A stretch of DNA of 64,000 bases, from positions 62,001 to 126,000 of the forward strand of contig NZ_BMZS01000009.1 in NCBI RefSeq assembly GCF_014652915.1, written 5' to 3'. The position numbers and the translations under genes were made by a program. Positions 35,160 through 44,030 of the stretch are shown here, piece after piece. Position 1 is the stretch's first letter, and each line of letters begins with the position of its first letter. This DNA comes from Thalassobaculum fulvum (GTDB taxonomy: Bacteria > Pseudomonadota > Alphaproteobacteria > Thalassobaculales > Thalassobaculaceae). The notes beneath the pieces were generated by a model, which saw nothing but the letters and a program-made list of their open reading frames with translations, was not told the origin of the DNA and did not search any database.

Positions 35160-37190
35160 ATGCGGATCAAGCTGGGCGCCAAGCTCACCCTGTCGAATGC
35201 CGTGCTGCTGCTGCTGCTGGTGTTCGCCACCGGTGCGATGATCGTCGGCGCCGACCTGCAGCGTCGCGAGGTGGCGGCCGCCAACCGGAGTGCGGACTTC
35301 GCGGCGGGGACCGCGTTCGACCTGGTCGTGACCGTCAAGCGCCTGAATATCGACATCATCCAGATCCAGCAGTGGCTCACCGACATCTCGGCGACCCGGG
35401 GACTGGACGGCCTGAACGACGGGTTCGACGAGGCGGCCAAGGCCAAGGCGAGCGCCGAGGCAAATCTCGAGACGGCCGAGGCCCTGGCGAAGCAGGCCGG
35501 GGAAGAGGGGCTGATTGCCGAGTTTGCCAAGGTGCGCGCGGCGATCGGGCCGTACTACGCCGTCGGCTCGGAAATGGCGAAGGCCTATATCGAAGGCGGT
35601 CCGGCCGCCGGCAACAAGATGATGGCCGGCTTCGACGCCAAGGCGGAAGCCATGTCCGAAGCGCTGGAGAGCGTTGTCGCCTACGTCGACGACCTGGCGG
35701 GGAAGTCCCGGGAGAGCATGCGGGCCGACCTGTCGGAAGCAGGCAGGGTCGCTACGTTCTTCGAGTACGCGGCCATCGCACTGGCCGTCGCCGGCGTCGT
35801 CCTGTCGCTGGCGGTGATGCAGTTCATGCGGGGTCATGTGGTACGGCCCCTGGGCGCCATGACCGGTGCCCTGACCCGGATCGGCGAAGGCGACACCCAG
35901 GTGACGGTGCCGGACACCGGGCGGCGCTCCGACGAGATCGCCGACATGGCAAGAGCCCTGACGATCCTGCGCGACCGCACTGCCGAGAACATCCGGTTGC
36001 AGCAGGCCCAGCGCGAGGCCGAGGCCGCGGCCGAGCGCAGCCGGCGCGAGGCACTGGTCGGGATGGCCGAGACCGTCGAGCGGGAATCCCGCATCGCGGT
36101 CGAGCGGGTCGCTGCCGAATCCAAGCTGATGGACGAGACGGCGGAGGGCATGGAGGGCTCGGCCACCCAGGTCAGCGGCGACGCCCAGAGCGTGGCCGCC
36201 GCCGCCGAGCAGGCGCTCGCAAACGCCCAGGCCGTGGCGAGCGCGACCGAGCAGCTGACCGCCTCGATCCAGGAGATCAGCGGGCAGATCGCCAACGCCA
36301 TGCAGGCGAGCCGGCAGGCGGTCGACAGCGGCGAGCGGACCCGCCAGACCATCGACAGCCTCAGCACCGTGGTCGCGCAGATCGGCGACGTCGCCAACCT
36401 GATCCGGGACATCGCCGCCCGGACCAACCTGCTGGCGCTGAACGCCACCATCGAGGCCGCCCGTGCCGGCGAAGCGGGCAAGGGCTTCGCGGTGGTGGCC
36501 GAGGAAGTGAAGAACCTGGCCAACCAGACCACCAACTCGACCGAGGAGATCAGCCGCAAGATCGAGGAGATCCAGTCGGTGACCGCCGAGGCGGTCCAGG
36601 CGGTGGCGCAGATCGGCACGGCGATCCGCAACGTCGACGAGATCTCGACCACCATCGCGTCGGCCATGGAGGAGCAGTCCGCCGCCACCCAGGACATCGC
36701 GCGCAGCGTCTCGGAGACCGCCGACGCCGCCAACGAGGTCGCGCGGCGGATCGCCGACGTGTCCACCGAGGCCCGCAGCACCGGCGACAAGGCCACGCTG
36801 ATGCGGGGAGTCGCCGGTCGGGTGGCGTCGGGTGTCGCGGAGCTGCGCCAGACCATCATCCGCGTGGTGCGCACCTCGACCGACGACGTCGACCGCCGGC
36901 AGTCCGAGCGCTACGAGCTGTCGGTGCCGGCCGAGGTCCGGCACGGCGGCAAGACCGCGAAGGTGGTCATCCTGAACGCCTCGGGGGGCGGTGCGCTGCT
37001 GTCCGGCATCGAGTTGGCGAAAGGCGAAACCGGCGAGGTGACGTCCTCGATCCTGCCCAAGCCGCTCGGCTTTCGCGTGATCGGTTCGGAAGACGGCCAT
37101 ACCAGCGTCGGCTTCGGACTCGGTGAGGGGGACAAGGCGGCGCTGAACACGCATCTGGCTGCCGTCGTCCGGGGACGTCACGCGGCGTGA
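35160..37190 (+). CDS. Methyl-accepting chemotaxis protein with C-terminal PilZ domain
   Basis: A 676-residue chemoreceptor: a membrane segment (~12-34), a periplasmic four-helix-like sensor (~35-195), a second membrane segment (~200-222), HAMP (~222-275), a signalling domain (~300-560) with tip [38 protein letters not shown], and a PilZ domain at the end (~575-676). The PilZ arginine motif is RRQSERYEL. The second motif reads NASGGG where DxSxxG is usual (Asp to Asn), so c-di-GMP binding is likely but altered. It may tie chemotaxis to c-di-GMP. Confidence 0.9.
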   Translation: MRIKLGAKLTLSNAVLLLLLVFATGAMIVGADLQRREVAAANRSADFAAGTAFDLVVTVKRLNIDIIQIQQWLTDISATRGLDGLNDGFDEAAKAKASAEANLETAEALAKQAGEEGLIAEFAKVRAAIGPYYAVGSEMAKAYIEGGPAAGNKMMAGFDAKAEAMSEALESVVAYVDDLAGKSRESMRADLSEAGRVATFFEYAAIALAVAGVVLSLAVMQFMRGHVVRPLGAMTGALTRIGEGDTQVTVPDTGRRSDEIADMARALTILRDRTAENIRLQQAQREAEAAAERSRREALVGMAETVERESRIAVERVAAESKLMDETAEGMEGSATQVSGDAQSVAAAAEQALANAQAVASATEQLTASIQEISGQIANAMQASRQAVDSGERTRQTIDSLSTVVAQIGDVANLIRDIAARTNLLALNATIEAARAGEAGKGFAVVAEEVKNLANQTTNSTEEISRKIEEIQSVTAEAVQAVAQIGTAIRNVDEISTTIASAMEEQSAATQDIARSVSETADAANEVARRIADVSTEARSTGDKATLMRGVAGRVASGVAELRQTIIRVVRTSTDDVDRRQSERYELSVPAEVRHGGKTAKVVILNASGGGALLSGIELAKGETGEVTSSILPKPLGFRVIGSEDGHTSVGFGLGEGDKAALNTHLAAVVRGRHAA

Positions 37191-37197
37191 GTCGGCC

Positions 37198-38133
37198 TCA
37201 GGCCTGCCGCACCCGCTCGCGCCAGGCCAGCACCGCCGCGCCGGCGACGATCAGCGCGGCGCCCAGCACCGACAGGGCGGTCGGCAGGTCGCCGAACACC
37301 GCGGCGTCGTAGGCCGAGGCGAAGATCAGGGTGGCGTAGAAGAACGGCATCACGAAGCTGGCGTCGGCCCGCTTCAGGGCCTGGATGAACAGCGCCTGCA
37401 CGCTCAGCATCACGACGCCGATGGCGGCCAGCATCGGCCACTGCGCCGGGGACGGCCAGACCCACACCGTCGCCGCCGCGGCCAGCGAGATGGTCGCGCC
37501 GATCGAGTTGTTGATGAACAGGATGCGGATCGGCGGCTCGCCGGCCTTGGTCGAGCCGCCGGCCAGCATCTTCACCACCACCACCTCGAACGCCATGAAC
37601 ACGGCGGCCGCCAGCGCCACCAGCGAGTAGGGCTGGAACGCCGCCAGGCCGGGCCGGATCAGCACCACCGCACCCAGCAGCGCGGTCGCCGCCGCTCCCC
37701 AGCGCCACGGCCCGATGCGCTCGCCCAGCAGCGGGATCGCCAGCACCATCGCGATCATCGGGTTGAGGAAGCTGATCGCGGTGGCGTCGGCCAGCGGCAG
37801 CACCGCGGCGGCCGCGAACATCCCGCTGACCCCGGCCCAGCCGCAGAACGAGCGGGCGGCGTGCAGCTTCCAGGCCGCGCCCTCGAAGCTCGGCCGCATC
37901 CAGGCGACGAACGGCAGCAGGGTCAGCCAGGCGAACGCGAACCGCCCGCCGCTGACCATGAACGGCGGCAGCGGCTCGCCCCCGACCCCGCGCCCGAGTG
38001 CCTTGGCTAGCAGCGTCGTCACCGCCACCAGGGCGGCCGCGGTCAGCATCAGCAGGGCGGCGGCTGTCGGGGAGGCGGGGGTGGTCAGGCCGGGCTGCGT
38101 GGGAGCGGCCGTCGCTTCGGGCTCAGATCGCAC
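37198..38133 (-). CDS. DMT/EamA-family membrane transporter
   Basis: A 311-residue inner-membrane protein with about ten hydrophobic helices arranged as two EamA repeats, typical of the drug/metabolite transporter superfamily. Conserved landmarks include PLADATAISFLNPMIAMVLA and LKRADASFVMPFFYATLIFA. It exports or imports an unidentified metabolite. The GTG start at 38133 overlaps the stop of the CoA-transferase gene upstream on the same strand, so the two are coupled and may share a substrate. Confidence 0.88.
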   Translation of the reverse strand: MRSEPEATAAPTQPGLTTPASPTAAALLMLTAAALVAVTTLLAKALGRGVGGEPLPPFMVSGGRFAFAWLTLLPFVAWMRPSFEGAAWKLHAARSFCGWAGVSGMFAAAAVLPLADATAISFLNPMIAMVLAIPLLGERIGPWRWGAAATALLGAVVLIRPGLAAFQPYSLVALAAAVFMAFEVVVVKMLAGGSTKAGEPPIRILFINNSIGATISLAAAATVWVWPSPAQWPMLAAIGVVMLSVQALFIQALKRADASFVMPFFYATLIFASAYDAAVFGDLPTALSVLGAALIVAGAAVLAWRERVRQA

Positions 38134-39346
38134 CCTTGGCCTTCTCCGCGGCGATCTCCTCGGCGCTCATGCCCAGCACCTCGCCGAGGACCTCGTCGGT
38201 GTGCTGGCCGAGGGTCGGCGGCGCGCGGCGGTACTCGACCGGGGTGCCGGAGAACTTCACCGGGTTGGCGATCAGCGGCACCGTGCCGTCGCCGGCCAGC
38301 GGGTGCGGCACCTCGATCCGCATGCCGCGGGCCTTGACCTGCGGGTCCTCGAACACCCGGTCGATGGTGTTCACCGGCCCGCCGGGCACGCCGGCCGCCT
38401 CCAGCGCCGCCACCCACTCGTCGGTGGTCTTGGTCTTCATGTACTCGGCGATCCGCGGCGTCAGCGCGTCGCGGTTGACGATGCGCAGCGGGTTGGTGGC
38501 GAAGCGCGGGTCGCCCTTCAGGTCGTCGGCGCCGGCCAGGTCGCACCAGCGCTGGAACTGGCCGTCGTTGCCGCAGGCCAGGATCAGGTGGCCATCGGAG
38601 GTCGGGAACACCTGGTAGGGGACGATGTTCGGATGGGCGTTGCCGAGCGGCTGCGGCACCTTGCCGGACACCAGGTAGTTGGTGCCCTCGTTGATCAGCC
38701 AGGCGACCTGGGTGTCGAGCAGGCAGCAGTCGACATGCTGGCCCTCGCCGGTGCGGTCGCGGTGGCGCAGCGCCGCCAGGATCGAGGTGGCGGCGTACAT
38801 GCCGGTCATCACGTCGGTGATGCCGACGCCGACCTTGACCGGCTCGACGCCGGGCGTGCCGGTGATGCTCATGATCCCGCCCATGCCCTGGGCCAGGAAG
38901 TCGTAGCCGGCGCGCTTGGCGTAGGGGCCGGTCTGCCCGAAGCCGGTGACCGAGCAGTACACCAGCCGCGGGAACTCCTCCCGGAGCTGCTCGTAACCGA
39001 GGCCGAGCTTGGCGAGCGAGCCGACCTTGAAGTTCTCGACCAGCACGTCGCACTCGGCCAACAGCTTCTTGGCCAGGGCGACGCCCTCGGGCTTCGACAG
39101 GTCCAGTGTGATCGAGCGCTTGTTGCGGTTGGCGCACAGGTAGTAGGCGCTCTCCGAGGTGTCCTCGCCGTCCTCGCCCTTCACGTAGGGCGGGCCCCAG
39201 CGCCTCGTGTCGTCGCCCTCGCCCGGGCGCTCGATCTTGATCACGTCGGCGCCGAGATCGCCCAGCAGTTGGGTGCAGGTCGGGCCGGCCAGGATCCGGG
39301 TCAGGTCGAAGATGCGGACGCCGTCTAGCGGCAGGGGAGCGGGCAT
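38123..39346 (-). CDS. CaiB/BaiF (class III) CoA-transferase
   Basis: A 407-residue family III CoA-transferase. Signature segments: GVRIFDLTRILAGPTCTQLLGDLGADVIKIE at the N-terminus, NRNKRSITLDL, and the catalytic Asp in GVGITDVMTG. Family III enzymes move CoA between carboxylic acids, such as formyl/oxalyl, succinyl or carnitine-type donors. The gene lies ~4.7 kb from the desulfinase-like gene on the same strand; in 3-sulfinopropionate degraders a class III CoA-transferase makes the CoA ester. That link is inference. It overlaps the DMT transporter gene. Confidence 0.88.
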   Translation of the reverse strand: MPAPLPLDGVRIFDLTRILAGPTCTQLLGDLGADVIKIERPGEGDDTRRWGPPYVKGEDGEDTSESAYYLCANRNKRSITLDLSKPEGVALAKKLLAECDVLVENFKVGSLAKLGLGYEQLREEFPRLVYCSVTGFGQTGPYAKRAGYDFLAQGMGGIMSITGTPGVEPVKVGVGITDVMTGMYAATSILAALRHRDRTGEGQHVDCCLLDTQVAWLINEGTNYLVSGKVPQPLGNAHPNIVPYQVFPTSDGHLILACGNDGQFQRWCDLAGADDLKGDPRFATNPLRIVNRDALTPRIAEYMKTKTTDEWVAALEAAGVPGGPVNTIDRVFEDPQVKARGMRIEVPHPLAGDGTVPLIANPVKFSGTPVEYRRAPPTLGQHTDEVLGEVLGMSAEEIAAEKAKGAI

Positions 39347-39483
39347 GGGCGGGGTCCTCGGAGGGCTTCGGCGGGCCCATCGCGGCCCCGCGCTCGGCGC
39401 GGCGCACCTCAGGGCGACGGGAATGCTCTGTCTATCGTCCCGGGGTGCGCGGCGCAACGCGCCGGAGCACGAAGGGTGTCGGC

Positions 39484-40113
39484 CTACAGGCTCCGGGTCA
39501 GTGGGTTCATCGCCGCCATGCTCGGCGCGGTCTCCTGCACCGAGGGCAGCGCCTCGTAGGCGGCCAGCCAGGCGGCGAGTGCCGGGTAGGCGCCGCGCCA
39601 GTCCGGCACCAGCCCGTAGAAGTCGACCATGCCCAGCGCCGCCACCAGGGCCAGGTCGGCATAGGTGATCGGCGGCTCGGCCGGCGGCGCCGGGATCGTG
39701 CGCTCGATATGCTCGAACGCCCGGATCGCCCGCTGCTCCTCGACCTCCAGGATGAACGGCGACTGCTCGTCGGCGGCGCGCCGCTTCTCGCGCGACCAGT
39801 TGGTGATGCCCTCCAGGAAGCCGCTCATCAGGCTCTCGCGGGCCTGCGCCTGCCAGTCGCTGGCCGAGGGCAGCGACGGCGGGTTGCTGCTGCGCTGGTC
39901 GAGATAGCCGCAGATCAGGCGCGACTCGCCGAGCACCAGGTCGCCGTCGACCAGCAGCGGGATCTTGCCGAGCGGGCCGTGCCGCAGCGACGGGCTGTCC
40001 GGCGTGCGCAGCGGCACCCGCACCAGCTCGAGCGCGTCGGCCAGCCCGCCCTCGATGGCGACGATCCGGCAGATCCGGGCGTAGGGCGAATTCGGGGTGT
40101 AGAACAGCCGCAT
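39484..40113 (-). CDS. Glutathione S-transferase family protein
   Basis: A 209-residue GST-fold protein: N-terminal domain from MRLFYTPNSPYARICRI (Ser in SPYAR at the catalytic position) and the glutathione-binding GKIPLLVDGDLVLGESRLICGYL, then the helical domain. GGAGGAAG precedes ATG 40113. It lies 14 bases after the methyltransferase gene on the minus strand; a transcript joining both is likely. Confidence 0.9.
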   Translation of the reverse strand: MRLFYTPNSPYARICRIVAIEGGLADALELVRVPLRTPDSPSLRHGPLGKIPLLVDGDLVLGESRLICGYLDQRSSNPPSLPSASDWQAQARESLMSGFLEGITNWSREKRRAADEQSPFILEVEEQRAIRAFEHIERTIPAPPAEPPITYADLALVAALGMVDFYGLVPDWRGAYPALAAWLAAYEALPSVQETAPSMAAMNPLTRSL

Positions 40114-40127
40114 CGGGCTTCCTCCGG

Positions 40128-40868
40128 TCAGGGCCGCACGGCGCTCAGGATCATCTGGCCGGCGGTCATCCAGTGCAGGTCGACCTCGACGAAGCCGGCG
40201 TCGCGCAGCCAGTCGAAGTGCTCGACGACGGTCGAGGGCTTGTCGATCGGATCCAGCGTCGCGTGGCGGAAATGGTTCCAGTCGGCGCGCCGGAACGCCT
40301 CGAAGCCGTCGAGATTTCCGTCGAGCGACAAGGCCCGGCCCCTCACCTCCTGGTCCCACAGGTCGGCGGCGATCGCCGAGCCCGCGGCACTGGCCGGCTG
40401 GACGACGTCGGCCAGCACGAACACCCCGCCGGGGGCGAGGGCGGCGTGCAGGTCGGCGAACAGCGTCCGCTTGCCGGGGCCGTCCAGGTGGTGCACCGCC
40501 AGCGAGGAGACCGCGGCGCTCAGCGGCGCCTCGAACCGCCGCCAGTCGCGCTCGGCGATGTCGATCTTGCGGGTGATCAGGCGGTCCGACCCTGCGGGGG
40601 ACTGGGCGGCCCGCTCCCGGGTGGCGGCGAGCATGCTGTCGGAGCCGTCGAAGGCGAACACCCGGCCGACGGGCAGGTGCTGCAGCAGGGCCGCTGTCAG
40701 CAGGCCCTCGCCGCAGCAGATCTCCAGCACGTCGCCGGTTGCCGCCGCAGCGCCGACCCGGTCGACGATCAGCGCGATCTGGCGCTCGCGCTGCGGCACC
40801 GCATAGCGCGACAGGTCGCGATAGGTGGCGCTCTCGGTTTCGCTCCAGCGTCGGTCGGTATCGGACAT
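40128..40868 (-). CDS. Class I SAM-dependent methyltransferase
   Basis: A 246-residue methyltransferase with a Rossmann SAM-binding core: motif I is VLEICCGEGLLTAAL, the acidic residue of motif II is in VFAFDGSDSML, and later LAPGGVFVLADVV is the family's post-core segment. The substrate is not readable. It is followed by a GST gene. ATG 40868 lies 50 bases from the end of the upstream YeeE/YedE gene on the same strand. Confidence 0.88.
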   Translation of the reverse strand: MSDTDRRWSETESATYRDLSRYAVPQRERQIALIVDRVGAAAATGDVLEICCGEGLLTAALLQHLPVGRVFAFDGSDSMLAATRERAAQSPAGSDRLITRKIDIAERDWRRFEAPLSAAVSSLAVHHLDGPGKRTLFADLHAALAPGGVFVLADVVQPASAAGSAIAADLWDQEVRGRALSLDGNLDGFEAFRRADWNHFRHATLDPIDKPSTVVEHFDWLRDAGFVEVDLHWMTAGQMILSAVRP

Positions 40869-40918
40869 GGGCGGGAGCCTAGCGGCTCACCGCCGTGTCG
40901 TCATCCTGCCTGGGACGG

Positions 40919-42016
40919 TCAGGCGGCCGCGGCGACCCGCCGCTCGATGCCGGCGCGCCAGGCGAAGCCGATGCGCGCTCCGGTCCAGATCGCGGCCAGC
41001 GCGATCATCGACGGATAGGCCAGGGTGGCGACGCCGCTCAGCCCCTGGCCGACCGCGCAGCCGAGCGCCAGCACGCCGCCGACGCCCATGGCGACACCGC
41101 CGAGCCCGGCCCGCGCCATCTGGGCCGGGTCCTCGAAGCCCTCCAGGCGCAGGCTGCGCGTGGCGGCGGCCTGCAGGAAGGCGCCGGCCAGCACGCCGGC
41201 GAACAGCACGATGCCGAAATTGGCGGCCACCCCGGTCGAGATCATCGCGTACATCAGGGAGTCGGCGCTCGGCTGGGTGAAGCGCAGGGACTCGACGGCG
41301 ACCGGGTCGAACGCCTCGGAAGACACCCAGGTGGTGGCGGCGAAGCCGGCGGCCACCAGCAGGCCGACGCTGCCGCCGACCGCCAGCGGCAGGACGCGGC
41401 GGCCGGCCTCGTGGAACGCCAGCGACAACCCGAGCACCAGGGCGACCGCACCGAGGCCGAGGGCGACCGCCTCGGCCGGCAGCCCGAGGCCGGTCGCCAG
41501 CAGGTCCGGGATGCTGGGCGCGGCGTCGCCGGGCACCCTTGTGCCGTCGGCGAAGCCGGCACGGGCCTGGGCCAGCATGCCGCGGATCGCGGCGTAGCCG
41601 ACCACCGACACCACCAGCAGCGTGAACACCGAGCGCAGGTTGCCGCGCACCGACAGCACCGTCAGCCGGCTGATGCAGCCGCCGGCGAAGGTCATGCCGA
41701 TGCCGAACAGCAGCCCGCCGACGACGAGCCCGCCGAGCGAGAAGTCGGCCTGCAGGTACGGGGTTCCGGAGACGTCGATCAGCCCGTGCGCGATCCCGCC
41801 CTGGGTCGCGGCGATCGCCACCGCGGTGGCGGCGATCCACTGCGCCAGCTTCGGACGCGCGCCGCCCGGCCGCGTGGTCTCCTGGACCGCCGCGCGGAAG
41901 CAGAAGCCGGACCACTGGGCCAGCGCGCCGAACGCCAGGCCGAGCAGGCCGCCGAACAGCAGCAGGAAGTCCTCGGGCTCCCAGCCCTCGAAGATGCCGA
42001 CCGCCAGTGCGTCCAT
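40919..42016 (-). CDS. YeeE/YedE family sulfur-compound transporter
   Basis: A 365-residue membrane protein with about ten helices and the family signatures SGFCFRAAV and GMTFAGGCISRL, whose cysteines are thought to contact thiosulfate in TsuA-type transporters. The protein holds two repeated YeeE/YedE halves in one chain. ATG 42016 is chosen; upstream in-frame codons to 42082 are not family-like. A short dyad (42064-42081) lies upstream. It fits the sulfur theme of this region. Confidence 0.9.
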   Translation of the reverse strand: MDALAVGIFEGWEPEDFLLLFGGLLGLAFGALAQWSGFCFRAAVQETTRPGGARPKLAQWIAATAVAIAATQGGIAHGLIDVSGTPYLQADFSLGGLVVGGLLFGIGMTFAGGCISRLTVLSVRGNLRSVFTLLVVSVVGYAAIRGMLAQARAGFADGTRVPGDAAPSIPDLLATGLGLPAEAVALGLGAVALVLGLSLAFHEAGRRVLPLAVGGSVGLLVAAGFAATTWVSSEAFDPVAVESLRFTQPSADSLMYAMISTGVAANFGIVLFAGVLAGAFLQAAATRSLRLEGFEDPAQMARAGLGGVAMGVGGVLALGCAVGQGLSGVATLAYPSMIALAAIWTGARIGFAWRAGIERRVAAAA

Positions 42017-42063
42017 CACCGCCTCCGCCACCGTGTCCGAACGGCTCGTTCGGATTGACGGAA

Positions 42064-42081
42064 TGTTCGATATACAGAACA
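42064..42081 (-). promoter_or_regulatory. Dyad upstream of the YeeE/YedE gene
   Basis: TGTTC-N8-GAACA is a perfect 5-bp dyad, 48-65 bases before ATG 42016, in a locally AT-rich stretch. This is where an ArsR/BigR-type sulfur regulator would be expected to bind, but the sequence does not match a known consensus and no regulator gene is adjacent. Confidence 0.35.
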
Positions 42082-42150
42082 AGAAGAATGGTCAAGCGAA
42101 CTCGTGCGATCCACCGGTCCTTCGCGGCCGCACGATATGCTGCCGCGATG

Positions 42151-42189
42151 CGTCAGGTCCGGCGGTCGCAGCTCTTGCGGTCGATGCGG
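42151..42189 (-). pseudogene. Remnant matching the 3' end of the TPP-enzyme gene
   Basis: A ~39-base stretch matches the end of the neighbouring TPP-enzyme gene (right-hand copy 42401-42439) at about 35 of 39 positions. On the minus strand it would read ...RIDRKSCDRRT then stop, against RIDRKSYDGRI then stop in the intact gene. It is separated from the gene by ~200 bases of repeats. It looks like a diverged duplicate of the last codons. Confidence 0.65.
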
Positions 42190-42360
42190 GGATTCGGTGG
42201 GGGATTCGCGGATTCGGTGACAGAGTTCGGTGACGGTAGATTCGGTGACAGTGCACTCATCTTGAGCGGCAGACTATGATCGCATGATAAGTGCACTGTC
42301 ACCGAGATTACGAGATTACCCACCTAGATTGCCGAGATTCGAGATTGCTCGGACCTGGCG
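42190..42360. repeat. REP-like palindromic element with irregular repeats
   Basis: The gap holds no gene. Its centre is a perfect 15-bp inverted repeat (CGGTGACAGTGCACT at 42243-42257 and its complement at 42290-42304) with a 32-base loop. To the left, TTCGGTG recurs at 42193, 42213, 42226 and 42241; to the right, GAGATT recurs at 42304, 42312, 42334 and 42341. The GGTGACAGTGCACT core resembles palindromes I associate with REP/RAYT-type elements. No transposase gene is present. Confidence 0.7.
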
Positions 42361-42404
42361 GCGAAGTCGCACAGATCCGGGACCCCACGCGGCGACGAGC
42401 GCCT

Positions 42405-44030
42405 TCAGATCCGGCCGTCGTAGCTCTTGCGGTCGATGCGGCAGGCGCAGAGGGTGAAGGTGTCGGCGCCCAGGCCGTCGCGGATGGCGGCGGCCAGGGT
42501 CTCGCGGTCCTCGCAGACCACGCCGCGGCCGCCGAGCGTCCGGGCGATGCCGGCGAAGTCGGTCTCGGCGAAATCGACCCCGGCGTTGGCGTAGGTCATC
42601 GAGCGCTGCTTCATCTCGATCAGCGCCAGCGAGGCGTCGACGAACACCACCACGATCACCGGCAGCCCGGTGTCGCGCAGGGTCACCAGCTCGCCGAGCA
42701 CCATCTCGAGACCGGCGTCGCCGGTGAAGGCGACCACGGCGCGCTCGGGTGCTGCGATCTTGGCGCCGGTCGCCAGCGGCAGGGCGCAGCCCATGGTGCA
42801 CAGCCCGGTCGACTGCAGCACCGCGTGCGGCACGAAGCTCTCCCACACCTGGCTGGCCAGGATGCGGTGGGCACCCGAGTCGATGGTGATCACCGCGTCG
42901 CGCGGCACCGTTTGGCGGACCGTGGTGACGATCGCCGCCGGTCCCCAGGCCTCGTTCTGGCCGTAGGCGCCCGCGAGGGCCTCGCGCACCTTCGCCGGCT
43001 CGCCGCCCGGCCAGCGCGTCGCCTTCGGCTCGACCCCCTCGCCGATCACCGCGAGGGAGGCGCCGACGTCGCCGACGAAGCTGATCGAGGACTGGTGCAT
43101 GTAGTGGGTGTTCGGCGCCGCCGCGACCTCGATGACCCGCTGGTTGCCGGCGTCCCAGACGTTGCGCCAGCCGACCCGCATCTCGATCGGGTCGTAGCCG
43201 GCCAGCACGATCAGGTCGGCGGCCTTCAGGACCGGGAGCAGCTGGCGGTCGGCGACCGGCGACAGGCCGGCACCACCGAGCGACAGCGGCGAGTCGTCGG
43301 GGACGATGCCCTTGGCCTTGTAGGTGGCGACCGTCGGAATGCCGAACGTCTCGGCGAACGCGCGGACCGCGGCCTCGCCGCCCTGGCTCAGCACGTCGAG
43401 GCCGACCACCATCACCGGCCTCTCGGCCCCGGCCAGCCAGTCGCGGGCGGTGTCGAGCGCGGCCCCCGTCGCCGGCACCCCGGCGAGGCCGGACGAGCGA
43501 CGGGTCGGCAGCGCCGGCACCGGCACCTCGGCCGCCGCCACCGAGATCGGCAGGTCCAGGTGGACCGGGCCGGGGCGCGGGTCGAGGGCGATCGCGACCG
43601 CCTTGTCGGCCTGGGCGTCGACCGCGCCGGCGGTGACGCGGAAGCTGGCCTTCACCACCGGGCGGAACACTTGGCTGTGGTCGAAGACCTGGTGGTTGTA
43701 GGTGACCGCCTCGTCCTCGTCGACGCAGCCACTGACCACGATCAGCGGCACCCGGTCCTGCTCGGCGTTCGCCGCCACGTTCAGCGCGTTCGCCACGCCG
43801 GGGCCGACGGTCGCCACCAGGATGCCGGGTGCGCCGGTCATGTGGTAGACGCCCTCGGCCATGAAGCCGGCGGCGTTCTCATGCTTGGCCAGCACGAAGC
43901 GGATGCCGGCTTTCTCCAGCGCATCGACGAAGGTCAGGACCTCGCCGCCGGGAATCCCGAAGGCCCAGCGGCAGCCGGCATCGTACAGCCGGCGGGCCAG
44001 CAGGTCGGCGGCCCTCACGGTCTGGCTCAT
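42405..44030 (-). CDS. Thiamine diphosphate-dependent enzyme (acetolactate synthase-like)
   Basis: A 541-residue TPP enzyme with three domains: PYR (~1-170) with the activating Glu in LAKHENAAGFMAEG, central domain (~190-325), PP domain (~360-530) with the metal/TPP motif beginning TGDAGLEMVLGE and VVFVDASLALIEMKQ. The Asn of the usual GDG-N motif reads Asp-Ala-Ser, as in some non-acetolactate relatives. Substrate unknown. The ATG overlaps the stop of the desulfinase-like gene (ATGA), so the two are coupled. An acyl-CoA or sulfonate-linked reaction is inference only. Confidence 0.88.
   Translation of the reverse strand: MSQTVRAADLLARRLYDAGCRWAFGIPGGEVLTFVDALEKAGIRFVLAKHENAAGFMAEGVYHMTGAPGILVATVGPGVANALNVAANAEQDRVPLIVVSGCVDEDEAVTYNHQVFDHSQVFRPVVKASFRVTAGAVDAQADKAVAIALDPRPGPVHLDLPISVAAAEVPVPALPTRRSSGLAGVPATGAALDTARDWLAGAERPVMVVGLDVLSQGGEAAVRAFAETFGIPTVATYKAKGIVPDDSPLSLGGAGLSPVADRQLLPVLKAADLIVLAGYDPIEMRVGWRNVWDAGNQRVIEVAAAPNTHYMHQSSISFVGDVGASLAVIGEGVEPKATRWPGGEPAKVREALAGAYGQNEAWGPAAIVTTVRQTVPRDAVITIDSGAHRILASQVWESFVPHAVLQSTGLCTMGCALPLATGAKIAAPERAVVAFTGDAGLEMVLGELVTLRDTGLPVIVVVFVDASLALIEMKQRSMTYANAGVDFAETDFAGIARTLGGRGVVCEDRETLAAAIRDGLGADTFTLCACRIDRKSYDGRI

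Noticed and set aside
34917-37181. Minus-strand frame of over 750 codons opposite the PilZ chemoreceptor
   Set aside because: Repetitive Gly/Leu/Asp/His/Arg composition mirroring the chemoreceptor; no motif of its own.
42130-42190. A complete second TPP-enzyme gene
   Set aside because: Only the last ~12 codons match; nothing further upstream on that side resembles the family.
42190-42360. CRISPR-like repeats
   Set aside because: The repeats are short (6-7 bases) with irregular spacing, there are no spacers of uniform length and no cas genes.
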